Shown: positions 27,787 through 36,902, counted from the first letter of the stretch. The stretch: 64,000 nucleotides of DNA from CAXBMB01 sp052078155 (GCA_052078155.1 JBQJBP010000001.1:2108001-2172000); one strand, 5' to 3'. The notes: generated by a model from the letters alone, not told the origin. A program made the numbers and translations.

Positions 27787-28830
27787 GTGAGCGAAGCACA
27801 GACGCCGCTGCAGCGTATGGGATTCAACCAGGACGCCCTTGATGGTTACCTGCGGGACAGTCTGCCCGGGTTGACCGGTCCCCTTTCTGTCCAGCCCATC
27901 TCCGGCGGGCAATCCAACCCGACCTTCTTTTTGACCTTTGGTGAACGCCGACTGGTTCTGCGCAAGCAACCCCCCGGAGAGCTCTTGCCATCGGCTCATG
28001 CGGTGGACCGTGAGTTCCGGGTGATGAAAGCCCTGGCTGATACCAAGGTCCCGGTCCCGGAAATGCTCTTGCTCTGTGAAGACCGCGACGTCACCGGCAC
28101 GCTGTTTTATGTGATGGAATGTCTGGAGGGGCGTGTTTTCCATGATAACGCCTTGCCTGAACTCTCACCGCAGGACCGCGCTGGCTGTTACGGCGCCATG
28201 GCCGACACTCTGGCCGACCTGCATGAAGTCGATCCGGCTGCTGTTGGCCTGTCTGATTTTGGCAAACCCGGCAGCTACTTTTCCCGGCAGATCGGGCGCT
28301 GGTCGCGCCAGTATCAGGAAAGCCGCACCCGCGATCTGCCGGATGTCGAGCTGATGATCGACTGGCTGCCCAAAAACCAACCGCAAGAAGCGACCGAAAG
28401 TTCCGGTTTGATTCATGGGGATTACCGTTTGGGCAACCTGCTCTTCCATCCGGACAAACCGGAGATCCTCGGCGTGCTCGACTGGGAACTCTCCACGCTG
28501 GGGCATCCCCTGGGGGATGTGGGCTACAACATGATGTTCTGGCGCATGCGCCCCGAAGATTACGGTGGCATCAACGGCCTGGATCTGCAGCAACTGGGCA
28601 TCCCGGCGGAAGAAGAGTACGTCACCCGATACTTTGAGCGCCGGGGCAAACCCAATAGCCTTCAGCCTTTCCATTTGGTCTTTGCGTTGTTCCGTTTTGC
28701 GCTGATCCTTGAAGGCATCGCCGGTCGGGCTGCCAAGGGCAATGCGTCAGCCGACAATGCCGATCAGGTGGGGCAACTGGCTGCATCTTTCGCCAAACAG
28801 GGGGCCGATATGATCCGCCAGCTGGACTGA
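27787..28830 (+). CDS. APH-type phosphotransferase (ACAD10/11 kinase-domain-like, LvaA-like)
   Basis: A 347-residue kinase-fold protein. A nucleotide-lysine candidate is Lys60 (LRKQPPG), the catalytic loop is HGDYRLGNL (210-218), and the metal site is in LDWELSTLGHP (231-241). It matches the N-terminal domain of eukaryotic ACAD10/11 and the LvaA kinases of levulinate catabolism, which phosphorylate 4-hydroxyacyl-CoA. It starts at a GTG with AGGGA eight bases upstream. An acyl-CoA dehydrogenase of the matching subfamily follows after about 200 bp. The 4-hydroxy substrate is inferred from the family, not seen. Confidence 0.82.
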   Translation: MSEAQTPLQRMGFNQDALDGYLRDSLPGLTGPLSVQPISGGQSNPTFFLTFGERRLVLRKQPPGELLPSAHAVDREFRVMKALADTKVPVPEMLLLCEDRDVTGTLFYVMECLEGRVFHDNALPELSPQDRAGCYGAMADTLADLHEVDPAAVGLSDFGKPGSYFSRQIGRWSRQYQESRTRDLPDVELMIDWLPKNQPQEATESSGLIHGDYRLGNLLFHPDKPEILGVLDWELSTLGHPLGDVGYNMMFWRMRPEDYGGINGLDLQQLGIPAEEEYVTRYFERRGKPNSLQPFHLVFALFRFALILEGIAGRAAKGNASADNADQVGQLAASFAKQGADMIRQLD

Positions 28831-29035
28831 TCCAGTCGGGAGAACAACCAGTCCCTATGGCGACTCAGACCCATGGGCCAGCTTCAGAACAAACCCCTTT
28901 GAGGGTCTCTCCGGTAGAATGAGCCAAGAGTGGCCGTTGAGACCTAAGCAAGTGCCTCATGATTTAGAGAGCAGAGAGAACACCCGGTTTCAGGCCGCAC
29001 CTGAAGACCGACAGAAGAGACAGGGAGACATAGAG

Positions 29036-30298
29036 ATGGATTTTGCCTTCAGTGACAAATCCCAGGCCATGCAGCAGAAGCTGCGCAGTTTTGTCGAAGA
29101 ACATGTGGTGCCGCGCAATGCAGCCTATATTGCGGCAACCGAAAAGGGGGATTTTCCGCCCCCCTTCATGGAAGATCTCAAAAACCTGGCGAAGTCCGAA
29201 GGTCTCTGGAATCTCTTCCTGCCTTCTCTGCGCGAAGATGAACCCGGTCACGGACTGAGCAACCTGGACTACGCTCCCCTGGCCGAAATCATGGGCCGGA
29301 TGATGTGGTCGGCTGAGGTCTTCAACTGCAACGCACCAGATACAGGCAACATGGAGCTGCTGCACATGTTCGCCTCTGACTATCAGTATGATCGCTGGCT
29401 GAAACCTCTGCTGAACGGGGAAATCCGCTCTGCCTTTGCCATGACAGAGCCCGATGTGGCCTCTTCTGACGCAACCAACATCGCCACGCGCATTACCCGT
29501 GACGGCGACGACTACGTGATCAACGGCCGCAAGTGGTTCATCTCCAACGCTGCTGATCCACGCTGTGAAGTCTTCATTGTGCTGGGTGTCAGCGATCCCA
29601 ACGGCGAACGCCACAACAGCCATTCCATGGTGATCGTTCCCCGTGACACGCCCGGCCTGGAAATCAAGCGCAACATCACCATCCTGTCCCAGCTGGATCC
29701 CGAAGGCCACTGTGAGGTGCTCTTCAAGGACGTGCGGGTGCCAAAAGAAAATCTGCTGGGCGAAGAAGGCAGCGGCTTTGCCATGGCCCAGGCGCGCCTG
29801 GGTCCGGGCCGCATTCACCACTGCATGCGCTCCATCGGGCAGTGTGAAGTCGCCCTGGAACTGATGCTGCAGCGGGCCCGCGAACGTAAGACCTTCGGCA
29901 AGCATCTGCATGAGCACGGCGCGGTCCAGGACTGGATTGCTCTGACCCGTTGTGAAATTGAACAGGCCCGCTTGCTGGTGCTGAAAGCTGCCTGGCTGAT
30001 TGATCAGGGAGGGGCGAAAGCCGCCCGGCACGAAATCTCCATGATCAAGGTGATTGTGCCGCGCATTCAGTGCCAGATCTCGGACCGGGCCATTCAGCTC
30101 TTTGGTGCAGCCGGTTTGACCCCGGATACGCCGCTGGCCTTCATCTACACCTGGGGCCGGGCTCTGCGCATCGTCGATGGCCCTGACGAGGTCCACATCC
30201 GCACCATTGCCCGGCGGGAAATCAAGCAGGCAGAAGGCAACAACGAGTCAGCTGTCTTCCTGACCCCGCCAGAAGTACTTGAAAAGGCCGAGTATTAA
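29036..30298 (+). CDS. Acyl-CoA dehydrogenase, ACAD10/11-like (LvaC-like)
   Basis: A 420-residue flavoprotein of the ACAD fold. FAD and substrate-site motifs are FAMTEPDVASSDATNI (134-149) and WFISNAADPR (167-176). Near the C-terminus, where classical enzymes have YEGT with the catalytic Glu, this protein has VDGPDEVH (Asp381). That signature is typical of the ACAD10/11 group. Together with the upstream APH-type kinase it forms the two halves of ACAD10/11 as separate genes. The ATG at 29036 has a GGGAGA site; the upstream frame to 28919 is not family-like. A terminator follows. Confidence 0.88.
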   Translation: MDFAFSDKSQAMQQKLRSFVEEHVVPRNAAYIAATEKGDFPPPFMEDLKNLAKSEGLWNLFLPSLREDEPGHGLSNLDYAPLAEIMGRMMWSAEVFNCNAPDTGNMELLHMFASDYQYDRWLKPLLNGEIRSAFAMTEPDVASSDATNIATRITRDGDDYVINGRKWFISNAADPRCEVFIVLGVSDPNGERHNSHSMVIVPRDTPGLEIKRNITILSQLDPEGHCEVLFKDVRVPKENLLGEEGSGFAMAQARLGPGRIHHCMRSIGQCEVALELMLQRARERKTFGKHLHEHGAVQDWIALTRCEIEQARLLVLKAAWLIDQGGAKAARHEISMIKVIVPRIQCQISDRAIQLFGAAGLTPDTPLAFIYTWGRALRIVDGPDEVHIRTIARREIKQAEGNNESAVFLTPPEVLEKAEY

Positions 30299-30324
30299 GG
30301 GCTTAAAATAGCGACCCTATCCCC

Positions 30325-30366
30325 GCGCCCGGACAGAGTTTCCTTACTATGTCCGGGCGCTTTCTT
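30325..30366 (+). terminator. Intrinsic terminator after the ACAD gene
   Basis: Eleven-base perfect arms GCGCCCGGACA / TGTCCGGGCGC with a 14-base loop are followed by TTTCTTCT. It lies 27 bp past the stop and closes the kinase-ACAD unit. Confidence 0.88.
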
Positions 30367-30393
30367 CTCTGCCAACGGGCGAAGGACACCTGA

Positions 30394-30852
30394 ATGCTCA
30401 TCGTTGAAACCCCTCATGACCTGCTGGAGCAAGTCGGCACCGAACTTGGTGTCAGCGACTGGGTGGAAATCACTCAGGAGAAAATCAACGCCTTTGCCGA
30501 CGCCACCGGAGATCATCAGTGGATCCACGTGGATCCGGAACGGGCTGCCCGCGAGTTACCCGGTGGCAAGACCATAGCCCACGGTTACCTGTCTCTGGCT
30601 CTGATTGCCGGCCTGATGCCTCAGTTGCTGAACATCAAACAGAAATCAGCGACCCTCAACTACGGCTCCAACAAGGTCCGCTTTACCGCGCCCGTGGTCG
30701 TGGGGTCTCGTCTTCGGCTGAGAAGCACCCTCACAGGAGCCGAGGCTTTGGGGGAAAAGGACATTCGCCTGACCTTTGCCTCCATGATGGAAGTGGACGG
30801 CAGCGACCGCCCGGCCCTGGTCGCGGAAAACGTCACCCAGGTCATGGGATAG
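30394..30852 (+). CDS. MaoC-type (R)-hydratase
   Basis: A 152-residue hot-dog protein with the hydratase-2 motif ADATGDHQWIHVDPERA, giving the likely catalytic pair Asp40 and His45, and the downstream GKTIAHGYLSLAL. Such single-domain enzymes hydrate enoyl-CoA to (R)-3-hydroxyacyl-CoA, linking beta-oxidation to polyhydroxyalkanoate or related pools. It sits after a terminator, so it probably has its own promoter or relies on read-through. A repeat element and a terminator follow. Confidence 0.88.
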   Translation: MLIVETPHDLLEQVGTELGVSDWVEITQEKINAFADATGDHQWIHVDPERAARELPGGKTIAHGYLSLALIAGLMPQLLNIKQKSATLNYGSNKVRFTAPVVVGSRLRLRSTLTGAEALGEKDIRLTFASMMEVDGSDRPALVAENVTQVMG

Positions 30853-30886
30853 TCAGAAGAACTGACGACTCTCTGGTCAGCCTGCC

Positions 30887-31018
30887 AGAGCATGATCGGT
30901 TTGGTTAGAAGCGCTTCGCGCTTGTACATAAACCGTGACTCATCCTCTAACACATTGAAAAGAGTTTCACGCTTTAAGCGTCATCACGTAGTGATCCCAC
31001 TTAAAGCGATTTGACTCT
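30887..31018 (-). repeat. Dispersed 132-bp palindromic repeat, full copy, inverted (B)
   Basis: It starts AGAGCATGATCGGTTT and ends AAGCGATTTGACTCT. It is the reverse-complement orientation of the 12696 copy and equal to it in length (132 bp). It keeps the internal palindrome AAGCGCTTCGCGCTT and the conserved CGTGACTCATCCTCTAACAC. It lies 34 bp after the MaoC gene. Confidence 0.85.
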
Positions 31019-31103
31019 GAGGCACCAGAGCCCAGGCGGCGATCAGGTAACAGACGCCAGCTCGTAGAACTGAAAAGCCGGGCCAACAAGGCCCCTCATG
31101 CAG

Positions 31104-31137
31104 AAACGGCCCCCTGATCGGAGGCCGTTTTCTTTTG
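31104..31137. terminator. Bidirectional terminator between MaoC and ligase genes
   Basis: AAACGGCC / GGCCGTTT arms with an 11-base loop. The plus-strand tail is TCTTTTG. It sits 20 bp beyond the stop of the convergent ligase gene and about 250 bp past the MaoC stop. Confidence 0.75.
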
Positions 31138-31154
31138 TCGACTGCCGGACTGAC

Positions 31155-32801
31155 TCAGTCCGCATTGTCGAGATAGTGATTGCCATAGGTGTCCCGCAAG
31201 GCGGTTTTCAGCAGCTTGCCGGTGGCCGTGTGTGGCAGTTCTTCCGTCACCACCACGCCGTTGGGAATCCACCATTTGGCGACCTTGCCATCATAGAAGG
31301 ACAGCATTTCCGCTTCCTCCAGGCTTTCGCCGTCGGCCAGACGAACAATCAGCAGGGGCCGTTCATCCCACTTGGGATGGTGGGCGGCAATGACGGCGGC
31401 TTCGGCAACCTTTGGATGGGAAACGGCAATGTTCTCCAGCTCAATGGAGCTGATCCACTCCCCGCCGGATTTGATCACATCCTTGGTCCGGTCAGTGATT
31501 TCCATGTAGCCGTCCGGGGTGATCTTGGCCACATCCCCCGTGTCAAACCAGCCCTCGGCATCGTGACTGCCTGCGGACCCTTCCAGCTTGAAGTAGTCAT
31601 TACAGACCCAGGGCCCTTTCACATAGAGCGCCCCGAAAGCCACCCCGTCCCAGGGCAGTTCCTTGCCATTGTCGTCGACGATCTTCATGTCCACGCCATA
31701 GACAATGCGGCCCTGGTTGAGTTCCTGCTGACGGCGTTCCGCCGCCGTCTGATTCTGGTGCTTGCCTTTGGGGGTGTTGTAGGTCCCGATGGGGCTCATC
31801 TCGGTCATGCCCCAGGCATGATAGATGTGGGCGTCATACTCGGACTCAAAGGCTTCCATCAGCATTTCCGGGCAGGCCGACCCGCCAACGACCAGGGATT
31901 TGACCGTATCGATGCGGGTGCCACTGCTGCGCAGGTGCTGCAGCAGACCCAGCCAGATGGTCGGCACACCGGCGGCGAAGGTGACCTTTTCCTGATCCAT
32001 CATCTCCTGCAGGCTGGGGCCGTCCAGGCCGGGCCCGGGCATCACCAGCGTGGCCCCAACCATGGGGGCAGCATAGGGAATGCCCCAGGCGTTGACATGG
32101 AACATGGGCACCACCGGCAGAACCCGCTGGCGCGAGGTCAGGCCCATGGCATCAGGCATATTGACCGCATAGGCGTGCAGAATGGTTGAGCGGTGGCTGT
32201 ACAACACCCCTTTGGGATTGCCGGTGGTGCCGGAGGTGTAACAAAGCGCAGAGGCTTTGTTTTCATCAAACTCCGGCCAGACGTAGTCGTCGTCAGCGGC
32301 CTCCATCAGTGTTTCGTAACAGAGCAACTCCATACCATCGGGCAGCGAAATGCTGGGCATGTGCGCTTCATCAGTCATCATGACAACCGCTTTGACATTG
32401 CCTGCAATGGCCGGTGCCAGAGCCGCTATCAAAGGGGCGAAGGTGTTGTCGACAAAAATGATTTTGTCTTCAGCGTGATTGATGATGTAGGTCAGCTGTT
32501 CCGGGAACAGGCGCGGATTGATGGTGTGCACCACGGAGCCCATGCCTGACACGGCGTAGTACAGCTCAAAATGGCGATAGTTGTTCCAGGCCAGCGTGCC
32601 GACCCGGTCGCCATCTTCAATGCCCAGTTTCTGCAAAACCCGAACCAGCCGCCGGGCCCGCTTTTCCGCATCAGCGTAGCTGTAGCGGTGAATGGATCCC
32701 TCAGTGGTCCGGGTAATGATCTCGGCATCGCTGTGATGCTTGGCGGCATGGGTCAGCAGCGAGGAGATCATCAGGGGGCGGTCTTGCATCAATCCCAGCA
32801 T
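31155..32801 (-). CDS. Fatty-acyl-CoA ligase (AMP-forming, AlkK-like)
   Basis: A 548-residue ANL-superfamily enzyme. The P-loop YTSGTTGNPKGV spans residues 188-199, the A5 region reads YHAWGMTEMSPIG, and the C-terminal hinge EGWFDTGDVAKI and the catalytic-lysine motif TATGKLLKTALRD are present. The N-terminus MLGLMQDRPL is the one seen in AlkK-type medium-chain ligases. It activates free fatty acids to CoA thioesters for the surrounding beta-oxidation genes. It is transcribed toward the MaoC gene. Confidence 0.9.
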   Translation of the reverse strand: MLGLMQDRPLMISSLLTHAAKHHSDAEIITRTTEGSIHRYSYADAEKRARRLVRVLQKLGIEDGDRVGTLAWNNYRHFELYYAVSGMGSVVHTINPRLFPEQLTYIINHAEDKIIFVDNTFAPLIAALAPAIAGNVKAVVMMTDEAHMPSISLPDGMELLCYETLMEAADDDYVWPEFDENKASALCYTSGTTGNPKGVLYSHRSTILHAYAVNMPDAMGLTSRQRVLPVVPMFHVNAWGIPYAAPMVGATLVMPGPGLDGPSLQEMMDQEKVTFAAGVPTIWLGLLQHLRSSGTRIDTVKSLVVGGSACPEMLMEAFESEYDAHIYHAWGMTEMSPIGTYNTPKGKHQNQTAAERRQQELNQGRIVYGVDMKIVDDNGKELPWDGVAFGALYVKGPWVCNDYFKLEGSAGSHDAEGWFDTGDVAKITPDGYMEITDRTKDVIKSGGEWISSIELENIAVSHPKVAEAAVIAAHHPKWDERPLLIVRLADGESLEEAEMLSFYDGKVAKWWIPNGVVVTEELPHTATGKLLKTALRDTYGNHYLDNAD

Positions 32802-32823
32802 GGGTTTCCTTCCTGTTACATGA

Positions 32824-32871
32824 CCCTGACGACCAGCCTATTCCCGGCTGACGTCAGGGCTTTTCTTTTTT
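32824..32871 (+). terminator. Terminator-like hairpin pointing against the local genes
   Basis: CCCTGAC / GTCAGGG arms with an inner CAGCC / GGCTG stem are followed on the plus strand by CTTTTCTTTTTTA. Both neighbouring genes are on the minus strand, where the hairpin lacks a T run. It may stop antisense transcription or belong to an unseen plus-strand transcript. Confidence 0.5.
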
Positions 32872-32946
32872 ACTTGGATCAAACTATTCCAGATTGTTGC
32901 GGCCAGGGCCAGAAGGTGATGTCACCAAACTGCACCCGCCACAGAT

Positions 32947-33801
32947 TTACTCGTAGCTTTTCCAGCCCTGGCCGGCCCGGCGGCCGTCGTGCCCGGCGGC
33001 GACCTTTTGTTTCAGCAAAGGCCGGGGCATGAAGCGAGGACCATAGGACTCCTGAAGGATCTCCTGCACTTCCAGGGTCAGGTGGTTGGAAACCAGATCC
33101 ATCAGCTTGAACGGTCCCACCGCATGGCCCAGTCCCAGCTCACAGGCTTTATCCACTTCCTCGGGGCTGCAGACCCCTTCTTCCACCAGACGCACAGCCT
33201 CAATGATAAAAGCGTGCAGCACCCGGTTGACCGCAAATCCGGCCACGTCTTTCACCCGGATCGGCTCCTTGGCAGCCGCCGCGCACAGGGCCATCACCTG
33301 ATCGACGATGGCAGCCTCTGTTTCAAAGGCCGGGATAACCTCCACCAGCTTCATCCGGTGCACAGGCGAAAAGAAATGGGTTCCGAGGAAGCGGCTGCGT
33401 CGCTCTTTGGACACCGCTGATGCCAGGCTGGAGATGGGCAGAGTTGAGGTGTTGGAGGCAAAGATACAGGAGGCCTGTGCAATGCCATCCAGCTCTTCAA
33501 AAGTGGCCTTTTTGATCTCTTCCTGCTCAAAGACGGCCTCAATGATCAGGTCCCGGTCCTGGTAAGCCGCCAGGCTTTCAACGACCGCCAAGTTTTCCAG
33601 GCAGGTCTGACGCTGTTCCGCAGTGAAAATGCCCCGCGTGACAGCCTTGTCCAACAGCCCTTCCAGCCGATCGAGCACCTTGTCACGGGTGGCGTCACTG
33701 CTGTCTGTCAGGATCGTGGGATGCCCTGCCATGGCAAAGGTCAGGGCTATTTCTGAGCCCATCATGCCCGCACCGACCACGCCTACTTTTTCCACTGCCA
33801 T
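32947..33801 (-). CDS. 3-hydroxyacyl-CoA dehydrogenase (HBDH-type)
   Basis: A 284-residue stand-alone dehydrogenase. The NAD-binding VGVVGAGMMGSEIA has GxGxxG at residues 10-15. The catalytic His-Glu region is FLGTHFFSPVHRMKLVEVIPA, and the conserved DVAGFAVNRVLHAFIIEAVRL precedes the C-terminal helical domain. It oxidises (S)-3-hydroxyacyl-CoA, probably short chain. It lies 145 bp upstream of the ligase gene on the same strand. Confidence 0.92.
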   Translation of the reverse strand: MAVEKVGVVGAGMMGSEIALTFAMAGHPTILTDSSDATRDKVLDRLEGLLDKAVTRGIFTAEQRQTCLENLAVVESLAAYQDRDLIIEAVFEQEEIKKATFEELDGIAQASCIFASNTSTLPISSLASAVSKERRSRFLGTHFFSPVHRMKLVEVIPAFETEAAIVDQVMALCAAAAKEPIRVKDVAGFAVNRVLHAFIIEAVRLVEEGVCSPEEVDKACELGLGHAVGPFKLMDLVSNHLTLEVQEILQESYGPRFMPRPLLKQKVAAGHDGRRAGQGWKSYE

Positions 33802-33828
33802 CTTCTTGTGTCCTCATACCTGTTCTCG

Positions 33829-33964
33829 GAGGCAACTCGGTTTCAGTGGATTCACTACGTGACATCACTTGAAGCGTGAATTTGCCTCTTTTCAATGTTC
33901 CAGAGGAGGGTTCACGGATTAGTTTCAAGCCCGAAATGCTTCCAACTAAACCGATCATGCTCCA
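33829..33964 (+). repeat. Dispersed palindromic repeat, near full-length copy (C)
   Basis: Ends GGAGGCAACTCGGTTT and AAACCGATCATGCTCC; 136 bp, same orientation as the 12696 copy. It keeps ATTCACTACGTGACATCACTT and CAGAGGAGGGTTCACGG. It lies just upstream of the 3-hydroxyacyl-CoA dehydrogenase start, so it forms part of that gene's upstream region. Confidence 0.82.
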
Positions 33965-34092
33965 GTTGCCGGGCAGCTATTTCAGCAGCTGCCACAGCTG
34001 CTTCTTCCTCATCTCTTCAAAGGGGCATCCCCGGTTACGAACCAATTGATCTCCACCCGCCTCATCTGTGTCCATTCGCAGTTTGGATCGGG

Positions 34093-35892
34093 TCAGAAAA
34101 TATCCTCCGGCGCCGCGAACCAGCTGTCATCCAGTGCTTTCAGCTGTGCCAGCGCCCCGTCGTACTTCGGCAGTTCCCAGCGCAGGAAATAGCGGCAGGC
34201 CGACAGCTTGCCCTGCAGAAAGGCCAGCTCCTCTTGGCCCAGTTCCCCGCCATCCCTGTCCGCCAGCATTTCTTCTGCCAGCACCGCAAGGTCCAGCCAG
34301 ATCCAGGCGATCACATAGTGGCCCAGCGCTTCCAAATAAGGAGAGGCATTGCCCAGCACTTCATTGACCAGACCATCAGCCTGTCTCTGGCACAGCAGTT
34401 CAGTGACCGTCTGGATCTCTGACTGGGCTTTCGCCAGCGTGGCTGCATCCCCGGCCAGATCCGGCAGACCCTGTGCCTGGTCCAGTGTTTTCGATACCCG
34501 CTGCTGAAGCAGAGAAAAACCTTTGCCGCCGGCCATGTGAACTTTACGACCCAGCAGATCCAGGGCCTGAATTCCATGGGTGCCTTCATGGATCGGGTTC
34601 AGGCGGTTGTCGCGGTAGATCTGTTCCACCGGATAGTCCCGCGTGTAGCCGTAGCCGCCGTGGATCTGGATGGCCTGAGCGTTGGCTTCCAGGCACCACT
34701 GACTGGGCCAGGACTTAACAATCGGGGTCAGCAGTTCCAGCAACAGGTTTGCTTCGGTGCGCGCCTGTTCTTCAGGTGCACTCTTTTCTTCGTCCACCAA
34801 GCTGGCGGCAAAGAGACAAAGGGCCTGCGCCCCCTCCACATAGGCTTTCTGGGCCAGCAGCATGCGCCGGATGTCCGCGTGGGCGATGAGCGGCTGTTGG
34901 GCGCTGTTTGGGTCCTTGTTCAGCGGCGCGCGGCCCTGCAGGCGCTCACGCGCATAGGCCAGGGAGGCCTGATAACCGGCCAGCCCCAGGGCCATGGCCC
35001 CGTTGCCCACAGAAATACGCGCCTCGTTCATCATCTGGAACATGTAGCGCAGTCCCTGGTGCGGTTCCCCGACCAGATAGCCAACCGCGCCGTCGTTTTC
35101 ACCGAAGTTCAGGAGGGTGGAGGTGGTGCCCCGATAGCCCATCTTGTGGATCAATCCCCCCAGTGCCACGTCGTTTCGCGGCCCCAGGCTGCCATCGTCC
35201 TGCACCAGGAATTTTGGCACGATGAACAGGGAAATCCCCTTCACACCCGCAGGAGCCCCTTCAATCTTCGCCAGCACCAGATGCACAATGTTGTCGCTGA
35301 GTTCGTGGTCACCTGCGGAAATGAAGATCTTGTTGCCCTGCAGACGATAGCTGCCGTCAGGCTGGGGCACCGCTTTGGTTCGAATGTCTGACAGTGACGA
35401 CCCGGCCTGAGGCTCCGTCAAGGCCATGGTGCCGAAAAAGCGCCCCTCATACATGGGCTGCATGAAGCGGTGTTTTTGCTCATCGCTGCCAAAGGACTCC
35501 AGCACATTGGCGGCGGCCATGGTCAAGAAGGGATATCCCATGGTGGAGACGTTTGCCGCCGAAAAAACCGACCCAACGGCCATCTGCAAGGTAAAGGGCT
35601 GCTGCAAACCACCCCAGTCTTCCGGTGCACAGAGCCCCATGAAGCCAGCCTCGATGAACTGGCTCAAGGCGGTCTCAACTTCAGGCCGCATGACCACTTT
35701 GCCGTTTACAACATCAGGTTCATTTGCATCGGCCAGGGCGTTGTGAGGCGCAAAATGATCTCGAGCAACTTCCATTGCTGTTGAAATAATTGACAGGCTT
35801 GTTTCCCGATCAAATGAAATAAAGTCGGGTCGATTTGAAATAGAATTCAAATTCAACCAATCAAACATTAGAAAATCTATATCTCTATTCAT
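34093..35892 (-). CDS. Large acyl-CoA dehydrogenase (DmdC/FadE-like)
   Basis: A 599-residue acyl-CoA dehydrogenase with the long C-terminal extension found in DmdC-type (3-methylmercaptopropionyl-CoA dehydrogenase) and related enzymes. Motifs: MALTEPQAGSSLSDIRT, the catalytic Glu in NPIHEGTHGIQ (about residue 436) and the flavin-site IHGGYGYTRDYPVEQIYRD. The C-terminal 140 residues are helical. Whether it acts on sulfur-containing or ordinary fatty acyl-CoA is not decidable. Start ATG at 35892 (GGA eight bases upstream) or two codons earlier. It is divergent from the SDR gene. Confidence 0.87.
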   Translation of the reverse strand: MNRDIDFLMFDWLNLNSISNRPDFISFDRETSLSIISTAMEVARDHFAPHNALADANEPDVVNGKVVMRPEVETALSQFIEAGFMGLCAPEDWGGLQQPFTLQMAVGSVFSAANVSTMGYPFLTMAAANVLESFGSDEQKHRFMQPMYEGRFFGTMALTEPQAGSSLSDIRTKAVPQPDGSYRLQGNKIFISAGDHELSDNIVHLVLAKIEGAPAGVKGISLFIVPKFLVQDDGSLGPRNDVALGGLIHKMGYRGTTSTLLNFGENDGAVGYLVGEPHQGLRYMFQMMNEARISVGNGAMALGLAGYQASLAYARERLQGRAPLNKDPNSAQQPLIAHADIRRMLLAQKAYVEGAQALCLFAASLVDEEKSAPEEQARTEANLLLELLTPIVKSWPSQWCLEANAQAIQIHGGYGYTRDYPVEQIYRDNRLNPIHEGTHGIQALDLLGRKVHMAGGKGFSLLQQRVSKTLDQAQGLPDLAGDAATLAKAQSEIQTVTELLCQRQADGLVNEVLGNASPYLEALGHYVIAWIWLDLAVLAEEMLADRDGGELGQEELAFLQGKLSACRYFLRWELPKYDGALAQLKALDDSWFAAPEDIF

Positions 35893-35933
35893 GAGCATTT
35901 TCCAAATTCAGGTGATCACAACTTGATCGTTGG

Positions 35934-35963
35934 TTGAATTCACAAACCTCTTTTGCCTATAGT
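35934..35963 (+). promoter_or_regulatory. Putative promoter of the SDR gene
   Basis: TTGAAT (35934-35939) and TATAGT (35958-35963) with an 18-base spacer, about 30 bp before the SDR start, in a 100-bp AT-rich divergent gap. A palindrome GGTGATCAC at 35911-35919 could be an operator. Confidence 0.5.
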
Positions 35964-35994
35964 CTCCAAAACAACGCAAAAGAGAATGGGAACG

Positions 35995-36759
35995 ATGTTT
36001 GATATCAAGGGACAGGTGATACTCATCACCGGCTCCAGCCGAGGCATCGGCCGGGCCATTGCTGAACGGGCGGCTGAAGCCGGCGCCAAGGTTGTGATCT
36101 CCAGCCGCAAACAGGATGCCTGCGACGCGGTTGCTGAAGAGATCCGGGCCAAGGGAGGCGAGGCTCTGGCCATTGCCGCCAACGTCTCCGACAAGGGAGC
36201 GCTCGAGAATCTCGTCGGTCAGACCCTCAGCGCCTGGGGCCGCATTGACTGCCTGATCTGTAACGCAGCGGTCAATCCGCACTACGGCCCGCTGTCCACC
36301 ATTGATGACACTGCCTGGGACAAAATCATGGGGGCCAATCTGCGCTCCAACCTCTGGCTGGCCAACCTGGTTTTGCCAGGCATGGCTGAGCGGGGCGGCG
36401 GCAGCATGATCCTCCTCTCCTCTGTTGTTGGCTTGAGAGGAAACAGCAGCATCGGTGCCTATGGCATCTCGAAGACCGCCGATCTGGGCCTGACCCGCAA
36501 CCTGGCTGTTGAGTGGGGAGAAAAAAACATCCGGGTCAACGCCATCTGTCCCGGCATCATCAAAACCGACTTTGCCCAGGCCTTGTGGGACAACCCGAAG
36601 GTCGCCGAACCTTCCATCCGGGCCACCTGTCTGAAACGGCTGGGCGACCCCGATGACATCGCCGGCGTGGCCCTTTTCCTGGCCTCGCCCGCCTCCAGGT
36701 ATGTCACAGGAACTGAGATTGTCGCCGATGGCGGCATGACCATCTCTCTGGCCATGTAG
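35995..36759 (+). CDS. Short-chain dehydrogenase/reductase
   Basis: A 254-residue classical SDR. The cofactor motif TGSSRGIG begins at residue 12 and CNAAV at 89-93. The catalytic set is Ser142 or Ser143, Tyr156 and Lys160 (YGISK). Arg residues after the second strand (SSRK) favour NADP(H). The ATG at 35995 (MFDIKGQV) matches the family; 35986 is possible. Given the neighbours it may act on a hydroxyacyl- or ketoacyl-CoA. LvaD of levulinate catabolism is also an SDR, but that link is only suggestive. Confidence 0.87.
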   Translation: MFDIKGQVILITGSSRGIGRAIAERAAEAGAKVVISSRKQDACDAVAEEIRAKGGEALAIAANVSDKGALENLVGQTLSAWGRIDCLICNAAVNPHYGPLSTIDDTAWDKIMGANLRSNLWLANLVLPGMAERGGGSMILLSSVVGLRGNSSIGAYGISKTADLGLTRNLAVEWGEKNIRVNAICPGIIKTDFAQALWDNPKVAEPSIRATCLKRLGDPDDIAGVALFLASPASRYVTGTEIVADGGMTISLAM

Positions 36760-36843
36760 CGTCACGAAGGTCGAGCCCTGGGCAGCCCTCTTGTGAAGAG
36801 GCGACAGGTGAGCGGAAAAAAGCTGTTCAGAAACAGCCGCATC

Positions 36844-36870
36844 GGGGGAGCCACTCATGGCTCCCCCTTT
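36844..36870. terminator. Intrinsic terminator between SDR and FadJ-like genes
   Basis: GGGGGAGCC / GGCTCCCCC arms with a six-base loop followed by TTTC on the plus strand. It lies between convergent genes, 85 bp past the SDR stop and 33 bp past the FadJ-like stop. Confidence 0.8.
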
Positions 36871-36902
36871 CTCGTTCAGCTGACTGTTCCCGCAAGACCT
36901 CA

